From: Paenibacillus sp. UBA6285
Lineage (GTDB): Bacteria; Bacillota; Bacilli; Paenibacillales; Paenibacillaceae
Reading direction: 5' to 3'
Assembly (NCBI GenBank): GCA_002438345.1
Contig: DJUJ01000049.1
Span: 27,115 to 33,449, forward strand
Length of the DNA: 6,335 bases
Part shown: in pieces, positions 1-5,694 of the stretch
Layout: the number at the start of each line of letters is the position of its first letter
How positions within the stretch are numbered: the stretch's first letter is position 1
Made by a program: the position numbers and the translations under genes
The notes under the pieces: model-generated
The model's input: only the letters and a program-made list of their open reading frames with translations
Databases searched by the model: none
Told to the model about the DNA's origin: nothing

Positions 1-11
1 AAAAGTTCAGC

Positions 12-956
12 CTATCCATCCGATGAATGGTGCAGTGTCAGCACCGTTAATTCAGGTCTACAAAGAAAACGAAAAGGCATGACTGTTTCGCCAAAGCCTC
101 TATTCACATACACTGGCATGCTCTTGGCATCTGTATAATACAAACCATTTATGTATTTTTGGGATCCATAAGGGGTGAATGGCGCACCTACAAGCGGCAT
201 GCGAATTTGTCCACCATGGCTGTGCCCGGATAGCTGTAAATGAAATGAATGAGCCTGTGCTGTATCTGCATAATCCGGTTCATGCATCATCAGAACGGTA
301 AAGGTTCCTGCAGGCACACCACTGAGTGCCTTCACAGGGTCAGGCTCGCCATGCAGCAGATCATCCAGTCCCGTCACAGCCATAACGGCACCGCCCCTTT
401 TCAGAAGATAGGCTTCATTCCTCAGCACCAGAAAGCCAGCAGAGTTCAGCAGCTCGGTAATTCGCTTCGTATTCTTATAGTCATGGTTGCCTAGAATGGC
501 ATATTTTCCCAGAGAAGCATTCAGCGCTGCTAGAATAGGTACGGATTCTACAAGGTCCTCAGGATTGCTATCAACGATGTCACCGGTAAAGCAAATGAGA
601 TCGGGTTCAGCTTTGATTATACGTTCTGCAAGCCGAGCTAGATCACGGGCATCCTTATTAAACCCAAGATGAGTATCACTGAAATGAGCAATCTTCATGC
701 CTGAAAAAGCGGAAGGAAGATCTTTGAATGACAACTTCAGCTTAGTAACCTCAATCCAGTTAGGCTCCCCTTGCCAAGCGTAACCACTTGTAAGCAAGCC
801 AGCGCCGATTACAGTGGCCGCACCCCGAGCTAGGAACTGGCGGCGGGTCATTGTAGTCTTGCCCTGAGATCGCCGCCCAGAGGTGCTATAGTGGGTGTCT
901 CTACCCGAATGATTGTTATCCTTATCGGGAGAAGCCCCAGACGATTGTATCTTCAT
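12..956 (-). CDS. Tat-exported metallophosphoesterase, YkuE-like (calcineurin-type)
   Basis: The 314-residue product is a calcineurin-type phosphoesterase with two active-site metals. Visible metal-site motifs, in order, are SDTH (93-96), GD (125-126), GNHD (156-159), a histidine in MMHEPD (H225) and GHSHGGQ (244-250), so the catalytic set looks complete. A twin-arginine signal is present: TRRQFLA at 37-43, a hydrophobic stretch to about residue 60, and possible cleavage after GYA. This places the enzyme outside the membrane or in the cell wall. Layout and C-terminal wording (YVNRGFG, PFRFL, PELTVLTL) resemble B. subtilis YkuE, a Tat substrate; that comparison is from memory. The substrate cannot be read from sequence. 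The start at 956 was chosen because AGAAAGGAG lies 9 nt upstream. It leaves an unusually long polar leader of about 35 residues before the Tat motif; the internal ATG at 851 lacks a good ribosome site. The gene follows the DUF3891 gene by 62 nt, with no clear promoter between, so they are probably one transcript. It ends in TAG near the window edge, and any terminator lies outside. Confidence 0.93.
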   Translation of the reverse strand: MKIQSSGASPDKDNNHSGRDTHYSTSGRRSQGKTTMTRRQFLARGAATVIGAGLLTSGYAWQGEPNWIEVTKLKLSFKDLPSAFSGMKIAHFSDTHLGFNKDARDLARLAERIIKAEPDLICFTGDIVDSNPEDLVESVPILAALNASLGKYAILGNHDYKNTKRITELLNSAGFLVLRNEAYLLKRGGAVMAVTGLDDLLHGEPDPVKALSGVPAGTFTVLMMHEPDYADTAQAHSFHLQLSGHSHGGQIRMPLVGAPFTPYGSQKYINGLYYTDAKSMPVYVNRGFGETVMPFRFLCRPELTVLTLHHSSDG

Positions 957-974
957 ACGGAGATTCTCCTTTCT
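957..974 (-). promoter_or_regulatory. Ribosome binding site of the metallophosphoesterase, inside a small inverted repeat
   Basis: On the minus strand AGAAAGGAG (974-966) is followed by 9 nt and then ATG at 956. This is the strongest Shine-Dalgarno near the gene start and decides the start call. The GGAG can pair with CTCC immediately downstream (GGAGA-A-TCTCC, 969-959), forming a 4-bp hairpin with a 3-nt loop. It is too short to be a confident translation switch. Confidence 0.6.
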
Positions 975-1018
975 GTACCTTATCCCCGAACAACTGAATG
1001 TCCAAACGAAGTATCCAT

Positions 1019-1810
1019 TCAGCTTTCGTTTCGAGCCATCAGTACAATCCGGCATTCTTCTTCCGGCGTATCACCGTAAGCTTGTGCAATGCCTTTCTTC
1101 GCAATGTCCGACTTTTGAACTCGTCTCAGCATGAACGCTACTTCCAGCGTCTTTTTAAATGGAAAAGGGTCCAGCATTAATGTTGACTTTCCCTTCCATT
1201 CCGCAGTTATTGTACGGCCTGATGTAAAGCTGAAATCTTCACTGCCGGAAAAACCTTCCTTCCACCAAGGATGCTCCTCCGATTTCGGACTTCCTGGTTC
1301 ATTTAAGCCCAAATATAAGGACAAGTCATCGCAGAACTCTAAAAGGCGGGCATCATAATACAGCTCATCCTCACCAATAGGCTTTGACACTTCGAGCTCT
1401 CTGTGAATACGAGCCCTGCGTTCCTCTTCATGCTCTTGATATAAAGTCAGTTCTGGATAATCCAGTCCCGAAATCTTAATGAGACGTTCAAAATGCAAGC
1501 TGCTCAGGAGCGCTCCATACGGTGTCCGCGCCTCGATCTCATCCAATCCTCGCTTATAAAAGGTCAGCTTCGGTACTACAGGAAAATCAATAAAGCTGTA
1601 AGGCGCATGCGCCGCATCGTTCCAAAAAGGCGTCTCATCCAGATCAATCCAGCCCCGATCATGTTCGGCCACCGCCCAGAGCACCTCATCCCGGCGCCCT
1701 TCTTCTGGCACATGCTCTTCCTTGAACCAAATGGCAAGCTCTCCGGCTAACTTCCCGTGATCATGCTGTTTAACCATTACAATTGCTCCATCATGCTCCC
1801 GACAAATCAC
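1019..1810 (-). CDS. DUF3891 family protein, function unknown
   Basis: The 263-residue cytoplasmic protein has no signal peptide or membrane segment. I recognise it as DUF3891 (a Pfam family without assigned function) from its conserved pattern: QHDH at 15-18 followed by LAGELA (21-26), HDxGW at 50-54, YGALLSSLH (98-106), an acidic/aromatic segment LEFCDDLSLYL (157-167) and LDPFPF (213-218). The spaced His and Asp residues could form a metal site resembling HD-domain enzymes, but that is inference; no activity is known to me. The start at GTG 1810 is preferred over GTG 1834: AGGGAGGA sits 6 nt before 1810 and the resulting N-terminus (MICREHDG) matches where family members begin, whereas 1834 has only a weak site. 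The upstream region carries an extended -10 and a palindrome. The metallophosphoesterase gene lies 62 nt downstream on the same strand, suggesting co-transcription, though no functional link is established. Confidence 0.88.
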   Translation of the reverse strand: MICREHDGAIVMVKQHDHGKLAGELAIWFKEEHVPEEGRRDEVLWAVAEHDRGWIDLDETPFWNDAAHAPYSFIDFPVVPKLTFYKRGLDEIEARTPYGALLSSLHFERLIKISGLDYPELTLYQEHEEERRARIHRELEVSKPIGEDELYYDARLLEFCDDLSLYLGLNEPGSPKSEEHPWWKEGFSGSEDFSFTSGRTITAEWKGKSTLMLDPFPFKKTLEVAFMLRRVQKSDIAKKGIAQAYGDTPEEECRIVLMARNES

Positions 1811-1824
1811 GATTATTCCTCCCT
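1811..1824 (-). promoter_or_regulatory. Ribosome binding site that sets the GTG start of the DUF3891 gene
   Basis: AGGGAGGA (1824-1817, minus strand) lies 6 nt before GTG at 1810. An in-frame GTG at 1834 would put this strong Shine-Dalgarno inside the coding sequence, so the shorter start is favoured. Confidence 0.7.
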
Positions 1825-1837
1825 GTTGTTCCACACC

Positions 1838-1849
1838 TAACGTACGTTA
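1838..1849. promoter_or_regulatory. 12-bp perfect palindrome, candidate operator
   Basis: TAACGTACGTTA is a perfect 12-bp inverted repeat. It begins about 10 nt downstream of the TATAAT box at 1864-1859 on the minus strand, so it covers roughly +3 to +14 of the expected transcript. That is a typical place for a repressor operator, for example of the TetR type. Which protein would bind is unknown, and no regulator gene lies in the neighbourhood. Confidence 0.4.
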
Positions 1850-1858
1850 ACAATGGAT

Positions 1859-1867
1859 ATTATAGCA
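1859..1867 (-). promoter_or_regulatory. Extended -10 promoter element for the DUF3891-metallophosphoesterase unit
   Basis: The minus strand reads TGC-TATAAT (1867-1859), a perfect sigma-A -10 hexamer with the extended TGn motif. No convincing TTGACA-like -35 lies 16-18 nt upstream, which is common for extended -10 promoters. Transcription would start near 1852, giving a leader of about 40 nt before the GTG at 1810. The surrounding DNA is AT-rich and lies just past the terminator of the sdh operon. Confidence 0.6.
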
Positions 1868-1922
1868 TATACTAATCATATTCTGAGCTAGACGAATTTT
1901 CTATTCCCTACCAATTATAAAC

Positions 1923-1968
1923 AAAAAAGCTATCCCCAGCGAATGAAAATCCACCTTTGAGGATAGCT
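1923..1968 (-). terminator. Intrinsic terminator of the sdhCAB operon
   Basis: On the minus strand AGCTATCC (1968-1961) and GGATAGCT (1935-1928) form a perfect 8-bp stem around a 25-nt loop. The stem is followed by an uninterrupted run of T (1928-1923). It begins about 30 nt after the sdhB stop codon. There is no T run on the opposite strand, so it should act only on the leftward transcript. The loop is longer than usual, but the stem and T tract make the call good. Confidence 0.8.
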
Positions 1969-1997
1969 CAATATTTAAGTTCTGGCGGTACTACTTA

Positions 1998-2762
1998 TTA
2001 CACACCTAACCAGCGTTTGAACATATGTTTTGTCGTCTGCTTATTAATTTCTGCAATGGATGTAGTAAGAGGAATACCCTTCGGACAAGCGCGTACACAG
2101 TTCTGTGAGTTACCACAACCATCAATACCGCCATCTTCCATCAGAGCGTCCAATCTTTCATCAGCATTCATTTCACCCGTAGGATGAGCGTTGAACAGGC
2201 GTACTTGAGAGATGGCTGCAGGTCCTATGAAATCCGTTTTCTCGTTGACATTCGGACAAGCCTCCAAACACACGCCGCAAGTCATACATTTAGATAATTC
2301 ATAGGCCCACTGCCGTTTCTTCTCCGGCATCCTTGGTCCCGGTCCAAGATCGTACGTACCATCGATTGGAATCCAAGCTTTCACTCGTTTAAGCGCATTG
2401 AACATCCGGGTACGGTCAATTACTAAGTCACGCACTACCGGAAATGTCTTCATCGGTTCGATACGTACAGGCTGCTCCAGATTGTCTATAAGCGCTGCGC
2501 AGGCTTGGCGAGGTTTGCCGTTAATCACCATCGAGCAAGCTCCGCATACTTCTTCTAGACAGTTGGAATCCCAGCATACCGGAACTGTGTTGTCACCTTT
2601 GGCATTCACAGGGTTACGCTGAATTTCCATCAAAGCACTGATTACATTCATACCTGGACGATAAGGAAGCTCAAATTCCTCAATATAAGATGAGCTTTGC
2701 GGATCGTCCTGGCGGGTGATGATAAATTTCACGTTTTTGGGAGCTGTAGCTGTTTCCGCCAT
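1998..2762 (-). CDS. sdhB: Succinate dehydrogenase iron-sulfur subunit
   Basis: This is the electron-transfer subunit of complex II, passing electrons from the SdhA flavin to the quinone site at SdhC. In the 254-residue protein the N-terminal plant-ferredoxin-like domain shows 2Fe-2S ligands C68, C73, C76 and C88. The C-terminal domain carries C159-x2-C162-x2-C165-x3-C169 and C216, C222 and C226. By analogy with characterised enzymes, C159, C162, C165 and C226 hold the 4Fe-4S cluster, and C169, C216 and C222 hold the 3Fe-4S cluster. All ligands are present and the length is normal for the family. It has no signal or membrane segment, as expected for a peripheral subunit on the cytoplasmic face. 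ATG 2762 is preceded by GAGGAGGG with suitable spacing. It is the last gene of the operon, 74 nt after sdhA, and is followed by the terminator at 1923-1968. Confidence 0.97.
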   Translation of the reverse strand: MAETATAPKNVKFIITRQDDPQSSSYIEEFELPYRPGMNVISALMEIQRNPVNAKGDNTVPVCWDSNCLEEVCGACSMVINGKPRQACAALIDNLEQPVRIEPMKTFPVVRDLVIDRTRMFNALKRVKAWIPIDGTYDLGPGPRMPEKKRQWAYELSKCMTCGVCLEACPNVNEKTDFIGPAAISQVRLFNAHPTGEMNADERLDALMEDGGIDGCGNSQNCVRACPKGIPLTTSIAEINKQTTKHMFKRWLGV

Positions 2763-2801
2763 AATGGTTCCCTCCTCAAATTGCCTAATTTTATTTCATA
2801 A

Positions 2802-2818
2802 AGCTTGCCTCGCAAGCT
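2802..2818 (-). other. Perfect hairpin in the sdhA-sdhB gap
   Basis: AGCTTGC (2818-2812, minus strand) and GCAAGCT (2808-2802) form a 7-bp stem with a 3-nt GAG loop, beginning about 18 nt after the sdhA stop codon. It is followed by TTATGAAAT rather than a T tract, so it is not a convincing terminator. It could stabilise the upstream message, mark an RNA processing site or weakly attenuate sdhB. The structure is seen in the sequence; the role is inferred. Confidence 0.5.
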
Positions 2819-2836
2819 GTTTCGTTGCTTAGAATA

Positions 2837-4579
2837 TTAATCCTTCGAATAATCACGTACCCGTGGAGGAATCAGTGAGACATCGACTTCGTCGTAGGAG
2901 ATTTGCGGACCATCTGCAGTCCAGGCTGCTTTAGTGGTCTTCAAGAATTCCTCATCATTACGATCTGGGAATTCAGGCTTGTAATGTGCGCCGCGGCTCT
3001 CATTGCGCATAAGCGCTCCCAGCGTCATTGCCTCGGACAGCTCCAGCATGTTCCATAGCTGACGGGTGAAGGCCACACCTTGGTTATTCCAGCGCGACTT
3101 ATCGTTCATATTGATATTACGATAGCGCTCTTTAAGCTCTTTGATTTTGCCAATGGTCGCTTCCAGCTTCGGATTGTGCCGCACAACCGTCATATTGGCG
3201 GTCATCCATTCGCCTAGTTCTTTGTGGATCACATAAGCATTCTCTGTACCTGACATCGCTAACAGAGACTCATATCTGTCCGTCTGCTTTTTATGGAAGC
3301 TATCGTATACGGAAGAAGAGATATCTTGTGATGATTTCTTCAGACCTTTAATGTATTCAACAGCCTTTGGTCCAGCGACCATACCACCGTAAATGGCGGA
3401 TACCAGAGAGTTGGCGCCTAGACGATTCGCTCCATGATATTGATATTCACATTCCCCTGCCGCAAAAAGACCAGGAATATTCGTCATTTGATTGTAATCA
3501 ACCCACATGCCGCCCATTGAATAGTGCACAGCCGGGAAGATTTTCATTGGTATTTTACGGGGATCATCCCCCATGAACTTCTCATAGATTTCAATAATGC
3601 CGCCAAGCTTCACATCCAACTCTTTCGGATCCTTATGGGAGAGATCCAAATACACCATGTTCTCACCGTTAATGCCCAGACCTTGATCCACACACACATT
3701 GAAGATCTCACGTGTAGCAATATCGCGCGGCACCAAGTTACCATAGGCTGGATATTTCTCTTCAAGGAAATACCACGGTTTTCCGTCTTTATAAGTCCAG
3801 ATGCGACCGCCTTCACCACGTGCTGATTCCGACATCAAACGAAGCTTGTCATCTCCCGGAATAGCGGTTGGGTGAATTTGTATAAATTCTCCGTTAGCGT
3901 AATGTACGCCCTGTTGGTACACCGCACTTGCGGCTGTGCCAGTATTAATCACGGAGTTCGTCGTTTTTCCAAAAATAATACCAGGCCCGCCGCTAGCCAA
4001 AATAACAGCATCCGCAGGAAAAGTCTCAATCTCCATCGTTTTGAGATTCTGGGCACTAATGCCGCGGCATACGCCTTCGTCGTCGATGATCGCCGAGAGG
4101 AACTCCCAGTTCTCACGTTTAGTTACGAGACCTTCTGACTCCCAGCGGCGCACTTGCTCATCCAGCGCATATAGAAGCTGTTGACCTGTCGTAGCGCCAG
4201 CAAAAGCTGTACGGTGACGTTTTGTTCCACCGAACCGACGGAAGTCGAGCAATCCCTCTGGTGTGCGGTTGAACATTACGCCCATCCGGTCCATAAGGTG
4301 GATGATGCCCGGCGCAGCTTCACACATTGCCTTGACCGGCGGCTGATTCGCCAAAAAGTCACCGCCGTAGACGGTGTCGTCGAAATGCTCCCAAGGTGAG
4401 TCTCCCTCACCTTTCGTATTTACAGCGCCGTTGATGCCGCCTTGCGCACATACGGAGTGTGATCTTTTTACAGGAACTAATGAGAATAAATGGACATGCG
4501 CACCGGACTCCGCTGCCTTGATGGTAGCCATCAGACCGGCTAAACCGCCGCCCACGATAATGATATCTGCTGTTGCCAT
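2837..4579 (-). CDS. sdhA: Succinate dehydrogenase flavoprotein subunit
   Basis: This is the catalytic subunit of complex II, oxidising succinate to fumarate at a covalently bound FAD on the cytoplasmic face of the membrane. The 580-residue protein starts with a Rossmann FAD site (VGGGLAGL, 9-16). RSHSVCAQGGIN (39-50) contains H41, the expected covalent flavin attachment residue. Active-site segments are visible as HPTAIPG (236-242), ESARGEGG (251-258), PRDIATR (284-290, with R285 the likely proton-transfer arginine), HYSMGG (352-357) and ANRLGANSL (384-392). Length and wording match the Bacillus SdhA type rather than the proteobacterial one; databases often label such proteins succinate dehydrogenase/fumarate reductase flavoprotein. 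ATG 4579 has AAAGGGAG 9-10 nt upstream. It lies 67 nt after sdhC and 74 nt before sdhB. No frameshift or missing key residue was seen. Confidence 0.97.
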   Translation of the reverse strand: MATADIIIVGGGLAGLMATIKAAESGAHVHLFSLVPVKRSHSVCAQGGINGAVNTKGEGDSPWEHFDDTVYGGDFLANQPPVKAMCEAAPGIIHLMDRMGVMFNRTPEGLLDFRRFGGTKRHRTAFAGATTGQQLLYALDEQVRRWESEGLVTKRENWEFLSAIIDDEGVCRGISAQNLKTMEIETFPADAVILASGGPGIIFGKTTNSVINTGTAASAVYQQGVHYANGEFIQIHPTAIPGDDKLRLMSESARGEGGRIWTYKDGKPWYFLEEKYPAYGNLVPRDIATREIFNVCVDQGLGINGENMVYLDLSHKDPKELDVKLGGIIEIYEKFMGDDPRKIPMKIFPAVHYSMGGMWVDYNQMTNIPGLFAAGECEYQYHGANRLGANSLVSAIYGGMVAGPKAVEYIKGLKKSSQDISSSVYDSFHKKQTDRYESLLAMSGTENAYVIHKELGEWMTANMTVVRHNPKLEATIGKIKELKERYRNINMNDKSRWNNQGVAFTRQLWNMLELSEAMTLGALMRNESRGAHYKPEFPDRNDEEFLKTTKAAWTADGPQISYDEVDVSLIPPRVRDYSKD

Positions 4580-4646
4580 GATAGTTCACTCCCTTTATCG
4601 AAAATATCAGAAAGGATTCTGGATCTAGTCCTGAGATGGTTGTTCC

Positions 4647-5312
4647 TTAAATGAAGGTCTTTATGGACTGGGCAATGGATGCTGCTGCTTGGAATTCATT
4701 GTCACGAAAAGTAACCAGCGAAATGAGGAACATAAACGTAACAAGAACAAATATACCAAGACAAAGGTAAGAGGATACCCGCTGTGCACGAGGTCCGACA
4801 GTGATTCCCCAGCTGATCAAGAAAGACCATAGGCCGTTCGAGAAGTGAAAACATGCAGCAACGATACCGATAATATACAGTGTCAACATCAGTGGCTGAG
4901 TCACGATATCGTGCATCAGACCGCCCAATTCTTCGTGCTCCACATTACCAACTGCCACCTGAACCCGGGTTTGGAACAAATGCCATACTATAAAGATAAA
5001 AGTAATAATTCCTGTAATGCGTTGCAGCGTATAACGCCAGTTTCTTTCAATGTTGAAACGGTTCAAGTTCGGCTTGGATTGATAGGCAATATACAGTCCG
5101 TATACTCCATGGTACAGCAGAGGAAGCCATATACCGAACAATTCCAGGAAGAAGACAAGCGGCAGGCTGTTCAGCCATATTACACTGTCAGTGAAACCGG
5201 AAGCGCCACCCTCAACAGCCGCAAAATTCGTCATCATGTGCTCAATGAAGAATGCTCCAAGTGGGATAACGCCTAGCAAGGAATGAATCTTTCTGGAATA
5301 AAATCCTTTCAT
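4647..5312 (-). CDS. sdhC: Succinate dehydrogenase cytochrome b558 membrane subunit
   Basis: This is the membrane anchor of complex II. It carries two haems b and the menaquinone site, and docks SdhA and SdhB to the membrane. The 221-residue protein has five hydrophobic helices, near 11-30, 50-78, 98-117, 140-170 and 179-202. Histidines H25, H68, H111 and H156 align with the four haem ligands of B. subtilis SdhC (recalled alignment), which marks a single-anchor type-B enzyme needing no SdhD. Other family landmarks are HSLLGVIPLG (10-19), YHGVYGLYIA (67-76), QRITGIITFIF (97-107) and FHFSNGLWSF (155-164). The C-terminus runs about 19 residues past the last helix and is longer than the roughly 200-residue B. 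subtilis protein. ATG 5312 is preceded by GGAAAGGGG with 9-nt spacing. It is the first gene of the operon, with a long divergent control region upstream. Confidence 0.96.
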   Translation of the reverse strand: MKGFYSRKIHSLLGVIPLGAFFIEHMMTNFAAVEGGASGFTDSVIWLNSLPLVFFLELFGIWLPLLYHGVYGLYIAYQSKPNLNRFNIERNWRYTLQRITGIITFIFIVWHLFQTRVQVAVGNVEHEELGGLMHDIVTQPLMLTLYIIGIVAACFHFSNGLWSFLISWGITVGPRAQRVSSYLCLGIFVLVTFMFLISLVTFRDNEFQAAASIAQSIKTFI

Positions 5313-5400
5313 ACAAAGTAACCCCTTTCCGATTAAAACAGCGTTTTCATTAATGTGTGTTCACCCAGGATAACGTAGACTATGTAATGACAAAATGCCT

Positions 5401-5478
5401 TTATTTACTGCTATCCCTTGGTTTCCCGGACTTTGTTTTCTTTTTCACAAATTGTGAATATCTTGTGTCACTTTTCAT
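5401..5478 (-). CDS. Possible 25-residue basic leader peptide upstream of sdhC
   Basis: A short ORF runs on the sdh strand from ATG 5478 to TAA at 5403-5401. It is preceded by AAAAAGGAG (5491-5483), but with only 4 nt to the ATG, a short spacing. The predicted peptide begins MKSDTRYSQF and is strongly basic (seven Lys, two Arg), with no hydrophobic segment. I do not recognise it. It ends 88 nt before the sdhC start, so it would lie in a long sdhC leader if transcription begins upstream of about 5490. The codons for residues 8-12 lie on the TTCACAA/TTGTGAA palindrome, so the sequence may be constrained as a protein-binding site rather than as coding. A chance ORF in A-rich DNA is a serious alternative. 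Confidence 0.25.
   Translation of the reverse strand: MKSDTRYSQFVKKKTKSGKPRDSSK
5444..5469. promoter_or_regulatory. TTCACAA-A-TTGTGAA palindrome plus a third TTGTG half-site
   Basis: Positions 5444-5458 form a perfect 7-1-7 inverted repeat (TTCACAA, A, TTGTGAA). A further TTGTGTC begins at 5463, exactly 11 bp after the TTGTGAA at 5452, so two half-sites face the same side of the helix. The half-site resembles those of Rex and CRP/FNR regulators, but the arms point the opposite way from those operators. It also resembles TTTGTGAA-like sequences associated with the respiratory response regulator ResD. It lies about 130-165 bp upstream of sdhC. Binding by any named protein is inference. Confidence 0.45.
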
Positions 5479-5505
5479 GTTACTCCTTTTTCACTTATAA
5501 GGGAA

Positions 5506-5535
5506 TTGCAATCTAATTATTAATCGTTATACAAT
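5506..5535 (+). promoter_or_regulatory. Candidate sigma-A promoter for the LysR gene
   Basis: TTGCAA (5506-5511) and TACAAT (5530-5535) are separated by 18 nt. The -10 differs from TATAAT at one position and the -35 from TTGACA at two. Transcription would start near 5542, leaving a leader of about 150 nt and placing the Fur-like box at roughly +18 to +32, where a bound repressor could block it. The -35 overlaps an ATTGCAAT palindrome. Other AT-rich hexamers nearby make this a weak call. Confidence 0.3.
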
Positions 5536-5559
5536 AAACGCATAAGAATAGATTTTATA

Positions 5560-5574
5560 TGATAATAATTCTCA
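5560..5574. promoter_or_regulatory. Fur-like operator (7-1-7 box)
   Basis: TGATAATAATTCTCA matches the Bacillus Fur consensus TGATAAT-N-ATTATCA at 14 of 15 positions, counting the free central base; the only change is A to C in the right arm. It fits the consensus patterns of PerR (TTATAAT) and Zur (TCGTAAT) less well. It lies 121 bp before the LysR start and about 250 bp before sdhC, so it could control either direction or an unrecognised small RNA. Iron control of complex II is biologically sensible: in B. subtilis, Fur acts on sdh through the small RNA FsrA. Confidence 0.55.
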
Positions 5575-5694
5575 TTTAGAGAAACAACATTTTCCGACAA
5601 AACTTATTTCCCTTATGGAGCAAGAAGTGTTGTCCTCACAGCTATGATTTTCGTCACTACTGTTTATACATTGCACTACGAGAGGAACATAAAA

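Larger units (their letters stand above)
5313..5694. other. Divergent intergenic control region between sdhC and the LysR gene
   Basis: This 382-nt AT-rich stretch has no established gene. From sdhC rightward it holds the sdhC ribosome site (5330-5322), a small AAAAC-GCT-GTTTT type hairpin just upstream of it (5347-5335), a 25-codon minus-strand ORF (5401-5478), TTGTGAA elements (5444-5469), an ATTGCAAT palindrome (5505-5512) beside a candidate rightward promoter, a Fur-like box (5560-5574) and the LysR leader. A 9-bp inverted repeat, ATAAGGGAA (5497-5505) and TTCCCTTAT (5608-5616), flanks the promoter and Fur box. No clear sigma-A promoter for sdhC could be picked; CTTATAAG near 5495-5502 is only a possible leftward -10. 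Confidence 0.7.

Noticed and set aside
1811..1834. GTG 1834 as the start of the DUF3891 gene
   Set aside because: The strong AGGGAGGA site would then lie inside the coding sequence; GTG 1810 fits both that site and the family N-terminus.
4845..5276. A 143-codon plus-strand ORF antisense to sdhC
   Set aside because: It lies entirely within sdhC, shows no recognisable domain, and sdhC on the other strand is an unmistakable family member.
5368..5393. TTGTCA plus TATCCT as a minus-strand promoter for sdhC
   Set aside because: The spacer is only 15 nt and the -10 is poor, so I could not support it over other AT-rich matches.
5444..5458. The palindrome as a Rex or FNR operator
   Set aside because: Those operators read TTGTGAA...TTCACAA or TGTGA-N6-TCACA; here the arms are in the opposite order with a single central base.
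5387..5500. A 37-codon hydrophobic plus-strand ORF in the intergenic region
   Set aside because: It has no ribosome site, runs antisense to A-rich DNA, and its Phe/Leu-rich composition is what T-rich sequence gives by chance.
5644..5694. An earlier in-frame ATG for the LysR gene (5644)
   Set aside because: There is no Shine-Dalgarno before it. The GAGAGG before 5695 and the normal distance to the helix-turn-helix favour the shorter protein.
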